Shown piece after piece: positions 62,981 to 64,000 of a stretch of 64,000 nucleotides of DNA (its first letter is position 1; the number at the start of each line of letters is the position of its first letter). This DNA is from Apostichopus japonicus. Taxonomy: Eukaryota; Echinodermata; Holothuroidea; Aspidochirotida; Stichopodidae. The stretch is taken from the NCBI RefSeq assembly GCF_037975245.1, contig NC_092561.1, positions 4,454,001 through 4,518,000 of the forward strand, given 5' to 3'. A model generated the notes under the pieces. The model saw only the letters and a list, made by a program, of their open reading frames with translations. It ran no database searches and was not told where the DNA came from. A program made the translations under genes and the position numbers.

Positions 62981-63141
62981 AAAAGCAGTTTTTTCCTTCG
63001 TTAAAGATATTTACCATATATCACATATAAGTAGTTACTGCATAGATATATAGTAAGTATGCAGTTAGTTACTTTGGGTGCCGGACATTTAAGTGCTATT
63101 TAAAATGATGTATTAGAATAATAACCCCTAGTTATTAGAAT

Positions 63142-63345
63142 AATAATCCTTCTTGAATGAAATTATAAATCAAATACTGGACTGACCTTTAGTACTTGCA
63201 AATTTTCGTCCAATATCATTGAACGTCATCTTATATTGGACTAAAATTTGCAAGTACTAAAGGTCAGTCCAGTATTTGATTTATAATTTCATTCATTATA
63301 CTACAACTGGATAAATCATAACATACATCAACAATAATCCTTCTT
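63142..63345. mobile_element. Foldback (MITE-like) insertion with direct repeats
   Basis: Two 63-bp arms (63154-63216 and 63233-63295) pair with one mismatch around a 16-bp loop. The 13-bp direct repeat AATAATCCTTCTT lies at 63142-63154 and again at 63333-63345. The paralogous 3' flank near 30990-31020 has no such insert, so it is the empty site. Confidence 0.75.
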
Positions 63346-64000
63346 ATTACAATCATATAAACGATGGCTTTTACGTGACAGGTCTTGCATCATTTAACGT
63401 ATTTTTGCAGTGTTTTTTAACCTATCATTCATTAACGACTATCAGGAATATCGGGCGCAGTTAATCTTCTGGTGTGGTAATATTCTAGTGTGCTGTAACT
63501 TTGTAAATGTTACTGAGTAGAATAGGAATAAACATGAAATAAATGGGACGTATCCATGAACTTTTGTTATTTTTAATTCTTTAAAGTGATATCAAGGATT
63601 TACTATAATGCCCAAGTTCTGATACGCTATTGGTCAGGAAAAGACAACATCCATTTAAGTTTTCTCATGCGTTGACAAGGACAGTTGACAGAGGTTACAA
63701 ACGATAATTATAAATGGTTATATGCAACACGAGCTGAAAACAGCTTTGATCGTTTATCATCCACTGTATAAAGAACAAGTAACGAGAATCACGTTTCCTT
63801 CAAGGAAATATTTTGACACAAGGATATATCGTCCAGGATACATTACGCACAATACACTGGGAGAATCCGATTCATTCTCATAGCAGAGCTCCTGTAGGAT
63901 ACAGTGATAGTACAGTGATATCGCTATCACATTGATTTGATATTTGTTTACACTCGTCACGGGTAGTTTTACATACGGAAAACGGATAATAGCCTTCCAA
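63346..64000. other. 3' flank of the second FReD copy
   Basis: Up to about 63680 this is homologous to 31020-31380 behind the first copy, including AATAAA near 63527. Beyond that the similarity fades and nothing is recognisable. Confidence 0.55.

Overview
The window is eukaryotic and almost certainly metazoan: about 35-38% GC by eye, many short exons with GT-AG introns, long (TA)n microsatellites, tRNA-derived SINEs, LINE fragments and a CACTA-type DNA transposon. The extracellular domain set (calcium-binding EGF, VWD, C8, TIL and fibrinogen-like domains) and the repeat style suggest an invertebrate deuterostome. An echinoderm such as a sea cucumber is my best guess, but the sequence alone does not prove it.

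Positions 1-30,860 hold the 3' part of one very large + strand gene. I could chain 46 exons, all in compatible phase, into about 9.09 kb of coding sequence (about 3,029 codons before the stop at 30,854-30,856); the 5' end lies outside the window. It encodes a calcium-binding EGF domain, seven consecutive VWD-C8-TIL-E modules of the kind found in IgGFc-binding protein, zonadhesin, vWF and gel-forming mucins, then an EGF-like/E segment and a C-terminal fibrinogen-related domain (FReD). Each module is made by the same six-exon cassette. Six modules keep the GDPH motif associated with autocatalytic cleavage. Module 4 has an extra phase-symmetric mini-exon with a furin-like RRKR site. Module 7, next to the FReD, has lost GDPH. 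The likely product is a secreted, possibly self-cleaving, mucus-like scaffold carrying a lectin-like domain.

Positions 31 to 36 kb hold decayed pieces, on the minus strand, of a SET-domain (KMT5A-like) plus C2H2 zinc-finger gene, a minisatellite and AT-rich sequence. Positions 36,366-47,097 appear to be one complete EnSpm/CACTA-like transposon of about 10.7 kb: CACTG...CAGTG ends, different subterminal repeat arrays at each end, a zinc-finger/TNP2-like transposase with a nonsense codon and a frameshift, and a second, SAMD3-like multi-exon ORF with frameshifts.

Positions 47 to 60 kb are gene-poor. They hold (TA)n tracts, SINE pieces, a short inverted repeat, a 1.35 kb element with terminal inverted and tandem repeats that encloses a helix-turn-helix exon, a minus-strand LINE 3' end and a possible small secreted-peptide ORF. 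Positions 60.98 to 63.7 kb repeat the FReD end of the large gene (three exons plus 3' flank). This copy starts abruptly inside an exon, directly against a (TA)n tract and two SINE copies, and carries a foldback insertion whose empty site is preserved in the first copy.
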